Part shown: one piece after another, positions 46,384 to 57,715 of the stretch
Position numbering within the stretch: position 1 is the stretch's first letter
Layout of the letters: each line of letters begins with the position of its first letter
Source of the DNA: Zygnema cylindricum
Lineage: Eukaryota > Streptophyta > Zygnematophyceae > Zygnematales > Zygnemataceae
DNA length: 64,000 bases
Direction of reading: 5' to 3'
NCBI GenBank assembly: GCA_037447655.1
Contig: JBBHKE010002056.1
Span: 53,250-117,249 of the forward strand
The notes under the pieces: model-generated
The model's database searches: none
Told to the model about the DNA's origin: nothing
The model's input: the letters and a program-made list of their open reading frames with translations, nothing else
Program-made: the position numbers and the translations under genes

Positions 46384-46712
46384 TTTTCTTTGTCCTTGGA
46401 AATCGTAGGATTTTTGTCGAAATTTACGGCACGTGCGAAAGTATGTTCCTATTTGTCAATCGAAAAAATCTATTTTTAAATCACATCACGCATGTGTTTT
46501 ATAGATAAGGTTGAAGATGACGTTTTTTGTCGTCGAAGTGGGTCGAAAAGCACAAGACGACAACTTTTCGTACATCCTAAGTTCAGGGATGACGCAAATT
46601 GTACTCTACAAATTTGCGATTCCGTCTTACGGTTGCAACTTAGGCAGTACGGCGATAAGTTTTACAGCAAAACAACAGGAAAACCCTTACTTATGCACAT
46701 GGGGACACACCC

Positions 46713-46910
46713 TAATTTTCACACCGACCAATTTTAACTTCAAATCTTCATTTGCGTACCATGTACGTGCGTACCAGGTCATCGTTCGACACAGCTTTTG
46801 TACTCTTTGCGGACGCCTTGTCAGGCACGAGGTCATTTTGTTAAGGTTCCTATTTTTTCGCGTGATGAATGAGTGTTAACAAAAATAGCGTGACGAAAGT
46901 GCATTACGAG
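46713..46910. repeat. Repeat E, interrupted copy, segment 2
   Basis: Continues segment 1 after the TAA duplication with TTTTCACACCGACC, matching copy A from 35989 onward, up to GTGCATTACGAG, where the hAT-type element begins. Confidence 0.88.
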
Positions 46911-46994
46911 CATAGTTCAAAAGTAGGTGAAAGTAGGCCCATACAATATGCCTATTGTTCGCAAAACATACAATATGGCCTTAAGAGTTAAGAC

Positions 46995-47919
46995 CATAGT
47001 TGTTGACGACGATTAGTGCGAACGTACCGTACGCGACGAATTATACGTAACAAACGCATTGAACCTTTTGATCAAATCGCAAAAAATCGTTAATGAATTT
47101 CATTCCGTACTATTTCGTACATAAAAAAAAAACAAAAAACTATTACATATAACGCAGTTTGCAAGTTTTTCCCATTAAATGAGCGATAAAACAATAAACT
47201 CTTTATATTTTTATCACACTCGTTGCTGGTATCGGAACTTCTTCACCAACTCGTAGTCCAGTTGTTCACCATTGGGTACGCTACGCACTTAACGTACCTG
47301 GGTTCGGATGCCGCAAAGGTGAAATTTTATGAAATTTCGTCTGTCCGAGCCTATATGACATCAGACATGGCCGCCTTCTGTCTGCCTTCTTCCTCTATCT
47401 CGCAGAAAGCGCATTACTCCAAAAAAAAATTGTGACGCGGTACGTTACGCACTTAACGTACCTGGGTTCGGATGCCGCGAAGGTGAAATTTTATGAAATT
47501 TCATCTGTCCGAGCCTATCTGACAGACAGACATGGCCGCCTTATATCTGCCTTCTTTCTGTATCTCGCATACAACACATTACTCCAAAAAAAAAAAACTT
47601 GTGACGCGCGAAATTATTGTGACGTTCAACGTCTCTTTTCGAAAATGTTCGTACATTTTCGATTATATAACGTACAACTTCCGTGGTATTCTTGTTCAGT
47701 TCACTGAACAGAAAGTACCAATAAATACGACGCATATTTCCCGTTTTATTTCGTACATATCCATAAAAAAATGTAACAGTTACAGTAATTTGTTTACAGG
47801 TTCCCGTAAATTTTCAGTTTCAGTTAACATTACACGTTTTTTTACGATTTTTTCACAAGTCACGAATTAGACGTTTCAATCGGAAAAAAGGAAAAAATCG
47901 CGCGATTTGAACAACTATG
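46995..47919. mobile_element. Second hAT-type element nested in the first
   Basis: Ends CATAGTTGTTGACG and TTTGAACAACTATG. The flanks are GTTAAGAC and CTTAAGAC, again an 8-mer with one mismatch at its first base. Outside it, the host sequence forms an inverted repeat (CAATATGGCCTTAAG versus CTTAAGACCCATATTG), so the insertion is close to the axis of a foldback. Confidence 0.7.
47276..47607. repeat. Tandem duplication of about 165 bp
   Basis: Units 47276-47439 and 47440-47607 share the order GTACGYTACGCACTTAACG, GGGTTCGGATGCCGC, GTCCGAGCCTAT, CATGGCCGCCTT and CATTACTCCAAAAAA. They diverge by roughly a tenth. Confidence 0.9.
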
Positions 47920-48415
47920 CTTAAGACCCATATTGTATTGGTCGCAAAATGAAAAAAAACAGTAACAGAGTTGAATTGCACATCGATCGATAGAGAATTA
48001 AAACGTCATGCCTAAATTCTGAAAAACATTTGGACAAAGTTTTTTTTTTCTGTGATTTTTGAGGTATTTTTTATTTAAACTGTTAGATTTGGACGATCAG
48101 ACAGTAGCTGATCAAAGTAGCGATCTAAGAAGATCACATCAAAAGCCCATAACACAACTTACAATAGGACTTACGTCTGCGTTTTTTATTTCCAGGTTTT
48201 TTTTCCTGCGGGATGTCATCCTACGCCGTGTCAGTTCGCTAAAAAAATTTGTACGACAGCGTGCGCTGTACTATGATGATACATTATATTCGTACGTTTG
48301 TACAAGAGTGTGCACGACGCACACACATACAGTGTGCTTACTCTACTCGAGTTTTGTGCCAAGTTTTGTGCCCCTACCAAATGCCTACCATAAAAGCGCC
48401 TTCTTTTGAACAATG

Positions 48416-48904
48416 GTTACGAGATTACTTTATGGTTTCGGTTGGATTTTTGAATGAATATATCATGTGCGATTTTTTTTTATTTCCCTTGGTAACCTTC
48501 CTGACACATATGTTCATTATCCAACGTGTCGCTGCTCAATTTTTATCGGAAATGGTGATGTACGTTGATGAACCTCTCAAGGTACATCACCATTTACATA
48601 AAATTTTGAAGCGAATACTTCGAAAATGAATATCCAACGGTCATTGTTACCGCTCAGATTTTTGGAGCATATTGGCAAGATTCTCTGAAATGTTATTCAC
48701 GTATAAAAACAAAATAAGAGGCACAGCATAGTACCGAGAGATCCGGCTTTTTGTAAACAATTGTCCGATGGAACATTGGAACTTCATTACTTCACTCTCA
48801 GTGTCGAAATAATCATTAAACTTTTTATTGCAAAAACTACGATGGTAAAACCATCTGAGTATAAAAAGGGTAAAGCTGAAAAAAACTTTTGGAAACAACA
48901 AGAG
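48416..48904. repeat. Repeat E, interrupted copy, segment 3
   Basis: Resumes at GTTACGAGATTACTTTATGG, matching 36176-36610 of copy A, and ends at CAACAAGAG, where Ty3/gypsy element 2 begins. Confidence 0.88.
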
Positions 48905-50656
48905 TGTAACAGTAATAGCGGATCGAACTTGTTTATAAATGGGTATTTAGGTGTTATGATTATAGAGTACTAAATTTGGTAGACGTCCGCTAAAGAATCA
49001 CGCTATTTGGAGTTATATTTTAAAAGATATAGCGATGGGTGTATTTAGGTGACAGCGTGGGGTCTAAATAACAAGTGGGTATCATTGAAACGGGTTAAGG
49101 ATCAAATTAGTATCGAAATTACTCGTGTACGTTTCATAAAGTTATAATAAAGCGTTTAGTATGCACGGTGGTTCGTTTCGTACAAATTTTAGTACGAAAC
49201 GTCAGTTTAACTTAAGGGAATTTCGTGGGAACTTTCGCGTGCGAAATTTGTGACGCACGATCGTGCAAAGTTGCGTATCGTTTGGCGCGCACTTTTACAC
49301 GTAAATGTTACGTAATGAAACGTAACGTTTGATTGGTTAGTAAAGTGCTAAGGAGTTAGTAAGAGATTTCGCACGTTTTTGCATTGGTCAGTCTGAGTCC
49401 TTACTGATCAATGATTGGCCCAAGTAAAAGGCCTGTTAAAACGGAGCGTTGACACTGGCCTGGCAAGTCCAGGGCGATGATGGATAAATAGTGAAGTGTA
49501 AGGGTGAGTATCCATGTAATTGAAACTTAGAGAAAAAACTTTGTTTTTGTAGCGTAGATCCGTATACCCGGATTTCTGGTGTCCCTATGTGTAACAACGA
49601 CATAGTTACTTAAGCGTGTGATGATTGTATACGCTGACAATGCCCGTGACGGTTGTCAACGTCTACAATATGTGATGACGCAGGCTATTTTTTGTAGCAG
49701 GTTATGACGTCGCATGAGTTTTCGTGACATTGTAGACGTACTGCCATCCAGTCTGTGTCGTTTCAAGGTTGAGGAAGATGCACTTTGCCTTTGCGTCTCT
49801 TGTCCGCGCGATGTGAAATGGCATCGGATCTTGAGACCCCTAGCGAAATAAAATCCGTAACAGGAGCAAACGGACAAAACCAAACAAATTGTGTACTTTG
49901 CTTTGTCGTACCTAAACGCAAACGGACAAAACATAGCAGATCATGCACTTCTCGTCGTCGCTTGAATTCTTTTGAAATTTTCTAGAAATTTCTTACACGT
50001 GGGACTACGTGTTTTTATTTGTTTTTCGAAAAAACCTTTGTTTTAAAACACATCTTCCTTTTGTTTTAAAGAAAAGTTCGAAAATGACGTTTTTTTGCGT
50101 GGCCGTGGGAAGAAGAATACAAGACGACAATATGTAGTACATATTAAATTCGATGATGACGCAAAATGTACTGCTCATTTTTTCTTTTTTTTGTACGTTT
50201 GAAACTTACGCGGTAACGCTATAAGTTTTACAGGAAAATGACAGAATAAAACCCTTTCTTAGGCACATGGAGACGCACCCTAAGAAGAGAGTAGAAATCT
50301 TTTCTTTTGGAAAACTTTGTGGAAATTCCGGCTGAAATGGTCCTGAGCGATTAATACCAAATTGGAGAAAAGACATTTTTGCATTGAAATCTCTTACTAA
50401 CTAAATAGTGTTTTAGTAGTTAAAAGATAGAATTATTAAGAGTGGAGTGTAGTGGAAAACACTTTAATAAGAAGGGTTTGAGCCACGAGGGCAAGAGACC
50501 AAGCTAATGTTATGTGGACAGAAGCTTCTTCTAATTTAAAGTTTATCCTTATGTGAGTGTGGTCCAATGTGGATGTGTATTTTCCAATGTGTGGAATGTG
50601 TGGTTCGGATTGTTTGTAGTAATGGGATATTTTGAGAGGTAGGAGATCATGTTACA
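48905..50656 (+). repeat. 5' LTR of element 2, interrupted
   Basis: 1752 bp, about 970 bp once the TAA element at 49502-50280 is removed. It ends GATCATGTTACA; the terminal sequence differs slightly from the 3' LTR. Confidence 0.92.
49502..50280. mobile_element. 779-bp PIF/Harbinger-like element, copy 2
   Basis: Ends GGGTGAGTATCCATGT and ACATGGAGACGCACCC, flanked by TAA (49499-49501, 50281-50283). It has the same length as copy 1 and can be aligned to it throughout. The empty site GTGAAGTGTAAG is visible in the 3' LTR and in the solo LTR, which proves insertion into the LTR. Confidence 0.9.
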
Positions 50657-50658
50657 TA

Positions 50659-50670
50659 TGGTATCGGAGC
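50659..50670 (+). other. Primer binding site (element 2)
   Basis: TGGTATCGGAGC two bases inside the LTR, one change from the initiator-Met site TGGTATCAGAGC. Confidence 0.85.
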
Positions 50671-51436
50671 TTTGGTTAGAAACCAAGGAGAAGTTTGCTC
50701 ACTCGAATATCAATTGCCGTGACCGGTGAGGGTGCTCTAACCTGTGACAGTAGAACCACAATGTGAAGTGGTAGGGGATTGGGGGGAAACTGAGTGATCA
50801 CATTGCCAGCGGCCGCTGGTTAGATGTGCGGCGTGCTTAGGTCCTAAAGACTAAGGCGGGGTGGGCAATATAGCCACCGCTGAAACTCACTCCAATTACC
50901 TAGAGGCCAAACAAACTTGCCTTCTCCTAGCAATGATTCATGTGTAGAGGGAGGGCTTGAAGCTATGAAGGGTGAGGACGTGAGGATTAGAGAGTAAAAG
51001 ATCTTGATGTAGTGGGAAGTGGGAAATTTGCTAATGGAGGAGAAAGAAAGTGGAGTACTTTACTTCTTTAAGAGCAAAGGAGTCTAGAAATGACTCAAAA
51101 CTTTTCAAACCCTAAATTGTTAACTTTGATTGCTTTCAATTTTGCTGTTGCAAAATTTGTGGTTAAATCTTACATTTGAGAGCTTTCAATTTTGCTGTTG
51201 CAAAATTTGTGGGGAAATTCTTACCTTTTGTTTCAATGTTGGGAAATTGAAGTTTGAATTTGCACTAACTTACTATCAATGTTTTTTTTTTTATTTCTCA
51301 GATTTTGACATTTTTAAAGGATTCGTTAAGGAGAAGAAGTCTTGGATTGGAACAATTTTAGGATTTCAAATCTGCAGTAAATTTCTTTGGGAAATTATAT
51401 TTTTTCTTTCCTTTTGCTTGATTTCATTGTGTGATA
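50671..51436 (+). other. Leader of element 2, non-coding
   Basis: Equivalent to 44644-45403 of element 1, including the duplicated AGCTTTCAATTTTGCTGTTG phrase near 51130 and 51181. No gene. Confidence 0.6.
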
Positions 51437-52753
51437 ATGACAAATTCTACATGAAAACGTGAAATGGAGAATGCTTTGAATGTGTTGAAGAAGCGTACTG
51501 TGAAATTGGTCAAAAGATTTAATAATCATGCTGGCGTTGTGGGTGAAACCATTTCCAAATTGAAAAGTGAATTGAAATTTGTTAAAGAAAATAAAAATGT
51601 TTCAAATGAGAAATTAGATGAACTTATTAACTTAATTAAGACCAAGAATGATATTAATGACTAAAAGGGTGAAAGTGGTGAAAGAAATGCTAGTTTTAGG
51701 GAGGATGATGATGATAGACCTAAAAAGATAAAAGATATGAAATTGTTTATTAGTAAGGCACCATCGTTTGATGGTAAGAAGATTGATGAGTTGGATGCTC
51801 CGATTTTTCATATGGAGTATTATTTGGAATCTTGAAATTGTGATTGTGATGATTACACTTCTTTTGCTGTTAGCTGACTAAAAGACGATGCTCAGATTTG
51901 GTATTACACTCAAAGAATGTCTAAATTGATTCCTGATAATGCTAATTGGAAAACTTTTAAATCCGCCATCAAATCGCGATTCTTGTCTATCACTTTTAAA
52001 TCTAGAATGGAAGAAAAATGGCTGAACTGTAAGCAGACTGGGTCTGTGAAGGATTACATTGTGGAATTTGACTCATCTAGCATTCACGTCATAGGTTTAA
52101 CTGATGAAATGGCTAAGTTGCATTTCTTAAATTATCTAAACCCTATACTGAAATCAGAATTGAAACATCAAAAATTTAATAATTTGAAAGAATTACAAGA
52201 CAAGGCATTGGAATTAGAAGATAAGTTGGGGTATAATCGGAAATTTAGATCACTTAGGGGAAATTTGAATGAAGTATCAAAGTGGGATAAGGGGGAATTT
52301 GTGGATGAGGGTCTGAATTCTGGTCTGGTGAATAGGCAAAATAATTTCAGGGAAAATCAGAAGGGTTGACGGAGTGTTAATGCAGGAAAAAAATTTAACA
52401 ATAGAGGGGGATACATTAAGAGTCCAAAACCAAGCATTGATGCTCAGAAGCCTAACCTTACCATCCCCACATGCACTACTTGTCACAAAAAGGGTCATAG
52501 AGCATTTGAGTGTGCACAATTGAAAAAGATTAACTGTTATAACTGTGGAGAGGAGGGACATTTTAGTAGAGAGTGCACAAAACCCAAAAAGAAAGTCACT
52601 TGTTTCAAATGTGGAGGTCCAGATCATTACGCTAAAGACTGTACAGATAAAGGTTCTCTCAAAACAGTCGATGTAAATGAAGGTCTCCAAGAGGATATTG
52701 CATTATATCTAGCTGAGCAGGAAGCCCAGGAGGTGGGAAACGGAAAGGACTAA
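51437..52753 (+). pseudogene. gag: Degenerate gag of element 2
   Basis: Matches the element 1 gag but has several in-frame stops, for example TGA for Trp near 51452, TAA for Gln at 51662 and TGA near 52367. Pieces 51464-51664, 51917-52369 and 52520-52753 remain open. The zinc knuckles CYNCGEEGHFSREC and CFKCGGPDHYAKDC are retained. Confidence 0.9.
52735..52741 (+). promoter_or_regulatory. Candidate -1 frameshift heptamer GGGAAAC (element 2)
   Basis: Same place and phase as in element 1 (Val-Gly-Asn codons). Here the -1 frame is open from the heptamer, without a stop, into the protease at 52804-53490. Confidence 0.65.
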
Positions 52754-52803
52754 CTGAAAGTCCTCAGTTTAGTCAACCGGATCCAGAAGTTAAAGAGTTA
52801 ACT

Positions 52804-53490
52804 TTGGAGGGCAAATTAATGAATGGAAAAGTTAGGATAGCTGAATTTATTATGATTCTCACTACACTGCATAGTTTAAAGAATCCTTCTGATGAAATTC
52901 TCAACAACAGACCTATGTTAGGACAGTTAAGTAATGATGACACCAGACACAGTTTGATTAGATTCGAGTCATTAGTGGAAGGAAAACCGTTGAAAGTAAT
53001 GGTTGATTCAGGTGCCACACATAATTTTATTTCACATAAGTTTGTAGAGGAAAATAAAATTCCTACTGTCATAAGGGAAAAGCCTTTACATGTTCAAGTG
53101 GCAAATGGTAATAAGTCCACATTAGACTTACAAACTGACACGATAGAAGTTGATATCCAAGGTCATAAAATGAAAGTTGTGTGTGAAATAATGAATTTGG
53201 GAAGTGAAGAACTAATTCTGGGAAAGCCTTGGTTAACAGAACATAATCCTCAAATTAATTGGGAAATTAACACCTTAAAAGTGAAGTCTGAAAACGGTTG
53301 GAAGGTTTTGCAAGCATTATCTCCTAAGAAATTGCATAGGAATCATATAAATAACATAACCAGATTGGGAGAAGAAGGTTTGATATCTGCTAAACAATTT
53401 AAAAAACACTTAAAAGGTTTAACTAATCATGCTTTCTTGTTATTAGTAGCTGAGGCAATTACAAATAAAAGGGGGGGGGGGAAACACTAA
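52804..53490 (+). CDS. Aspartic protease of element 2, frame open
   Basis: 228 codons with [13 protein letters not shown] and LILGKPWL. There is no ATG at the left border of the open frame; the frame continues upstream to the gag end, which suggests expression by frameshift rather than by a separate start. It ends just after the G run at 53471-53481. Confidence 0.85.
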   Translation: MEGKLMNGKVRIAEFIMILTTLHSLKNPSDEILNNRPMLGQLSNDDTRHSLIRFESLVEGKPLKVMVDSGATHNFISHKFVEENKIPTVIREKPLHVQVANGNKSTLDLQTDTIEVDIQGHKMKVVCEIMNLGSEELILGKPWLTEHNPQINWEINTLKVKSENGWKVLQALSPKKLHRNHINNITRLGEEGLISAKQFKKHLKGLTNHAFLLLVAEAITNKRGGGKH

Positions 53491-56191
53491 CATTGATGTC
53501 ATCCCTAAATGAGACACCACTAAAACTCTCGAAAAACTAAAATCTGATTTTGTAACTGACATTAATACATCTGATGTTGCTGTTAAAGATTTGATTTTTG
53601 AATTTAAAGATGTTTTTCCAAGTGATTTAACCTCAGGAAGGCCACCTTCCCGAGATGTGGAACATGTTATTAACCTTGAACCTAGATGCAACCCTCCTAT
53701 CCTAGGAATTTATAAGCAAAGTTTCTTTGAGCAAGAGGAATTAAAGAAATAGATCAAAGAACTCCTAGAGAAAGGACATATTCAGCCGAGCAAATCACCG
53801 TACGAAGCACCAGTTCTTTTCGTCAAAAAGAAGGACGGAACGTTGAGAATGTGTGTCGATTATCGTAGTCTGAACAAGATTACGGCAAGGGTAAGTATCC
53901 GTTACCTTTAATTTCTGATTTGATAGATCGTTTAAAAGGTGTTAAAGTACTTTCGTTGATTGACCTGCGTAGTGGCTTTAATCAGGTGCCAATTAGAATT
54001 GAAGATGTTGATAAAACTGCTTTCAAGACTAAGGTGGGTCATTTCGAATGGATACTGATGCCATTCGGCTTAACGAATGCACCGCCTACTTACCAAATAT
54101 TAATGAACCAAACCTTTTCAGATTACATAGATGAGTTTGTCCAAGTGTTTATAGATGATATTTTAGTTTAAAGTGAATCTAAAAAACAACATGTAATTCA
54201 TTTAAGAAGAGTGTTGGAAAGGTTAAGAGAAAGAAAATTATAGGGAAAATTGTCAAAATCCAGCTTTCTTAAAAGTGAACAATTATTTTTGGGGCACATA
54301 GTTAGTGGGGAAGGTGTTAAAACATATCCATCCAAAATTTTAGCAATTCAATATTGGAAACAACCTACTAATGTCACATAAGTTAGATCGTATTTGGGAT
54401 TGGCCACTTATTACAATAAATTTATCAGGAACTTCAGTATGATTGCCGCACCTTTGACGGATTTACTTCGGGAGAAGAAGACGTTTGTGTGGGAAGCTGA
54501 TCAGGAGGGAGCATTCGAGGAACAAAAAGGGAAGTTGACCTCTGCCCCTACACTGGTGTATCCTGACCCTGTTGGGGAATTTGAAGTTCTGATCACTACA
54601 GATGCATCTGATAAAGGTTTAGGTGCAGTCATAAGTCAGAAAGTTGGTAAACACTTTCATCCTATTGCTTGTGAGTCTAGAAAATTCAATGATGCTGAAA
54701 TGAACTATACAGCACAAGAAAAGGAATTACTTCCAATTGTACATACATTGGTGAAATGGCGTTGTTATTTGCATAATAAAGAATTTATAGTTCATTGTGA
54801 TAATAAAGCACTCTATTATTTACAAAGATTAAGTGATGCACAGATTATGACTGGCAGACACGTTAGGTGGATGCAAAAATTATCATATTTCAAATTTAAT
54901 GTCAGACATATTCCTGGGAAGACAAATGTAGTCGCAAATCCTTTAAGTAGATGTTTTGAAATAAGTGTTATGGTTCAGGATGAATTGTTTTTATATACTA
55001 TTAGAAATGGTTATGATAAAGATCCTTATTTTGCAGTGATTTGCAATAATATTTCGAGAGGGAATTCTAACCCATTGAATGAGAGGCATGTCAAAAACTT
55101 TAGACTAGAGGATGGTTTACTGTATTTGCAAATTGGGGATAGAATATGCATTCTTGAAGTCAAAAAAACATTTTTTATGAAAAGCTCATGAGCATTTAGG
55201 ACATCTAAGTCGAGATAAAACTCTTAGTCGATTGGAAAGTAGATTGTTTTGGCCTGGGATGGCAAAAGAGGTGTCAAAACTCGTGGAAAGTTGTGTCCCT
55301 TGCCAACAGAGTAAACGTAGTACCCAAAAACCTAAAGGTCTCTTAAAACCTTTGGATATCCCCAAAAGACTGTGGGAATCTGTCAGTATGGATTTTATTG
55401 TCAGGTTGCCTGCTACATCCAAAAGAAATGACAGTATCATGGTCGTAGTCGATAGGTTCAGTAAAATGGCAATCTTTATCCCTTGCAAAACCACTCATTC
55501 AGTTGTAGATATTGCAAATTTATATTTTGACAACGTGGTCAGACATCATGGAGTCCCTCTATCTATAGTTAGTAATAGAGATTCTAAATTTACGTTTGCT
55601 TTTTGAAAAGAATTACAGCAAAATTTAGGCTCTGAATTGAAAATGAGTACCGCTTATCATCCTCAGACAGATAGACAAACAGAAAGGATGAACCGTACAC
55701 TAGAGGAAACCTTAGGACTGTTTGTAGTGGAATTCAGAACACATGGGAATCTAAACTACCATTAATGGAATTTGCATACAATTCATGTAAACATGCTAGT
55801 ACATGATTCTCACCATTTAAAGTTGCATACGGATACCAACCTAGAGAAGCATTAAATTTAATAATAGGGGTCACTTAAGAGAATAGAGGTTCTGGAACAG
55901 AGTTTTGGGAATACGTTCAAACAATTTGGAAAACTGTCCGGGATTCATTAGTGGAGGCACAAAGGAGGCAAGAATTAAATGCTAACCGCAAACGGGGTGA
56001 TTGGGTGTTACGCACAGGTGACAAGGTTTGGCTTTCTACAGCTCATTACAAGTGCAAGATTGAGGGACAATCGGATCCTACGGGGAAATTTGCCCCTAAG
56101 TACATTGGACCATTTACTGTAATCGAGATGATATCGTCAGTTGCTGCCAAATTGGACTTTCCGCCTTCAACAAAAATTCATCCAGTGATAC

Positions 56192-57408
56192 TGTAACAGC
56201 AATAGCGGATCGAACTTGTTTATAAAGGGGTATTTACGTGTTATGATTATAGAGTACTAAATTCGGTAGACGTCCGCAAAAGAATCACGCTATTTGGAGT
56301 TATATTTTAAAAGTTATAGCGATGGGTGCATTTAGGTGACAGCGTGGGGTCTAAATAACAAGTGGGTATCATTGAAACGGGTTAAGGGTCAAATTATTAC
56401 CGAAATTACGCGTGTACGTTTCATAAAGTTATAAAGAAACGTTTAGTATGCACGGTGGTTCGTTTCGTACAAATTTTAGTACGAAACGTCACTTTTACTT
56501 AAAGGAATTTCGTAGGAAGTTTCGCGTGCGAAATTTGTTACGCACGATCGTGCGAAGTCGCGTTTCGTTTGGCGCGCACTTTTGCACGTAAATGTTACGT
56601 AGTGAAACGTAACGTTTGATTGGTTAGTAAAGTGCTAAGTAGTTAGTAAGAGATTTCGCACGTTTTTGCATTGGTCAGTCGGAGTCTTTGCTGATCAATG
56701 ATTGGCCCAGGTAAAAGCCTGTTAAAACGGAGCGTTGACTCTCGCCTGGCGAGTCCAGGGCGATGATGGATAAATAGTGAAGTGTAAGGGGAGAGTAGAC
56801 ATCTTTTCCTTTGGAGAAGTTTGTGGAAATTCCAGCTGATCTTGGTTACGTAGTGAAACGTAACGTTTGATTGGTTAGTAAAGTGCTAAGTAGTTAGTAA
56901 GAGATTTCGCACGTTTTTGCATTGGTCAGTCGGAGTCTTTGCTGATCAATGATTGGCCCAGGTAAAAGCCTGTTAAAACGGAGCGTTGACTCTCGCCTGG
57001 CGAGTCTAGGGCGATGATGGATAAATAGTGAAGTGTAAGGGGAGAGTAGACATCTTTTCCTTTGGAGAAGTTTGTGGAAATTCCGGCTGATCTTGGTCAT
57101 GAGCGATTAATACCAAATTGGAGAAAAGGCATTTTGCATTGAAATCTCTTACTAACTAAATAGTGTTTTAGTAGTTAAGAGATAGAATTATTAAGAGTGA
57201 AGAGTAGAGGAAACACTTTAAATTGAAGGGTTGAGCCACGAGGGCAAGAGACCAAGCTAATGTTATGTGGACAGAAGCTTCTTCTAATTTAAATTTATCC
57301 TTATGTGAGTGTTTTCCAATGTGGATGTGTATTTTCCAATGTGTGGAATGTGTGGTTGGAATTGTTTGTAGTAATGGGATTTTCTGAGAGGTAGGAGATC
57401 CAGTTACA
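56192..57408 (+). repeat. Solo LTR with 251-bp internal duplication, inserted in element 2 pol
   Basis: Begins TGTAACAGC and ends CAGTTACA, flanked by the duplication GATAC (56187-56191, 57409-57413). Its 1217 bp equal one 966-bp LTR plus a tandem duplication of 251 bp (56594-56844 and 56845-57095). It is a remnant of recombination between the LTRs of a third family member. Confidence 0.93.
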
Positions 57409-57460
57409 GATACACATCAGCCAATTGAAACCAACGAATCTTCGACCAAATGAATGAGAA

Positions 57461-57673
57461 TTGGAATTGGATCCCTTAATAATTCTAGAACCTGAAGTCC
57501 ACATATGGGTAATAGATTGGGTTGGTCAACAGTTGAAGGTCGGCGATACTATATTCTGGCAAGTGCATTATCTAGGAATGCCTGAAGATGAGTTGACTTT
57601 AGAGGATCAAAATTCTGAGTTTTTACAGAGGTATTGGAGGGATAATAATATAGAATTCCGTCTTGAGAATTAA
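57461..57673 (+). CDS. Chromodomain-like segment of element 2
   Basis: Open for 70 codons, with VIDWVGQQLKVGDTIFWQVH, the YLG.PEDEL stretch and FLQRYWRDN. It closely matches 39618-39818 of element 1. Conserved in an otherwise degenerate copy, though the segment is short. Confidence 0.6.
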   Translation: MELDPLIILEPEVHIWVIDWVGQQLKVGDTIFWQVHYLGMPEDELTLEDQNSEFLQRYWRDNNIEFRLEN

Positions 57674-57703
57674 AGGTGTTTTAACTGAGGTCGGTTAAAA
57701 ATA

Positions 57704-57715
57704 AGGAGGGGATGA
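57704..57715 (+). other. Polypurine tract of element 2
   Basis: AGGAGGGGATGA directly before the 3' LTR. Confidence 0.8.

Larger units (their letters stand above)
38148..46712. mobile_element. 779-bp PIF/Harbinger-like element, copy 1, split by a Ty3/gypsy insertion
   Basis: Starts GGGTGTGTCCCCATGT and ends ACATGGGGACACACCC, a perfect 16-bp inverted repeat. TAA flanks both ends (38145-38147, 46713-46715). Removing the retrotransposon 38603-46383 and one copy of its TTTTC duplication leaves exactly 779 bp, the same length as copy 2 at 49502-50280. Open frames are short and differ between copies, so the family is probably non-autonomous. Confidence 0.9.
46911..48415. mobile_element. hAT-type non-autonomous element inserted in repeat E
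   Basis: The left end CATAGTTCAAAAGTAGG and right end CCTTCTTTTGAACAATG are inverted repeats. The flanking 8-mers are ATTACGAG and GTTACGAG, one mismatch apart. Copy A of repeat E is uninterrupted at this point (GCGTTACGATATTAC). The interior includes a second hAT-type element and a 165-bp tandem duplication. No transposase frame is seen. Confidence 0.82.
53491..57673 (+). pseudogene. pol: Degenerate pol of element 2, split by a solo LTR
   Basis: RT, RNase H and integrase pieces are open at 53920-54171, 54394-55191, 55232-55606 and 55951-56196. They retain [34 protein letters not shown] and FIVRLPATS. Stops and shifts separate the pieces, including TAG for Gln near 53751, TAA near 54169 and TGA for Trp near 55604. 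The chromodomain-like segment (57461-57673) follows the solo LTR. At the place of element 1's pol stop this copy has CGA, then a TGA four codons later. Confidence 0.92.
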
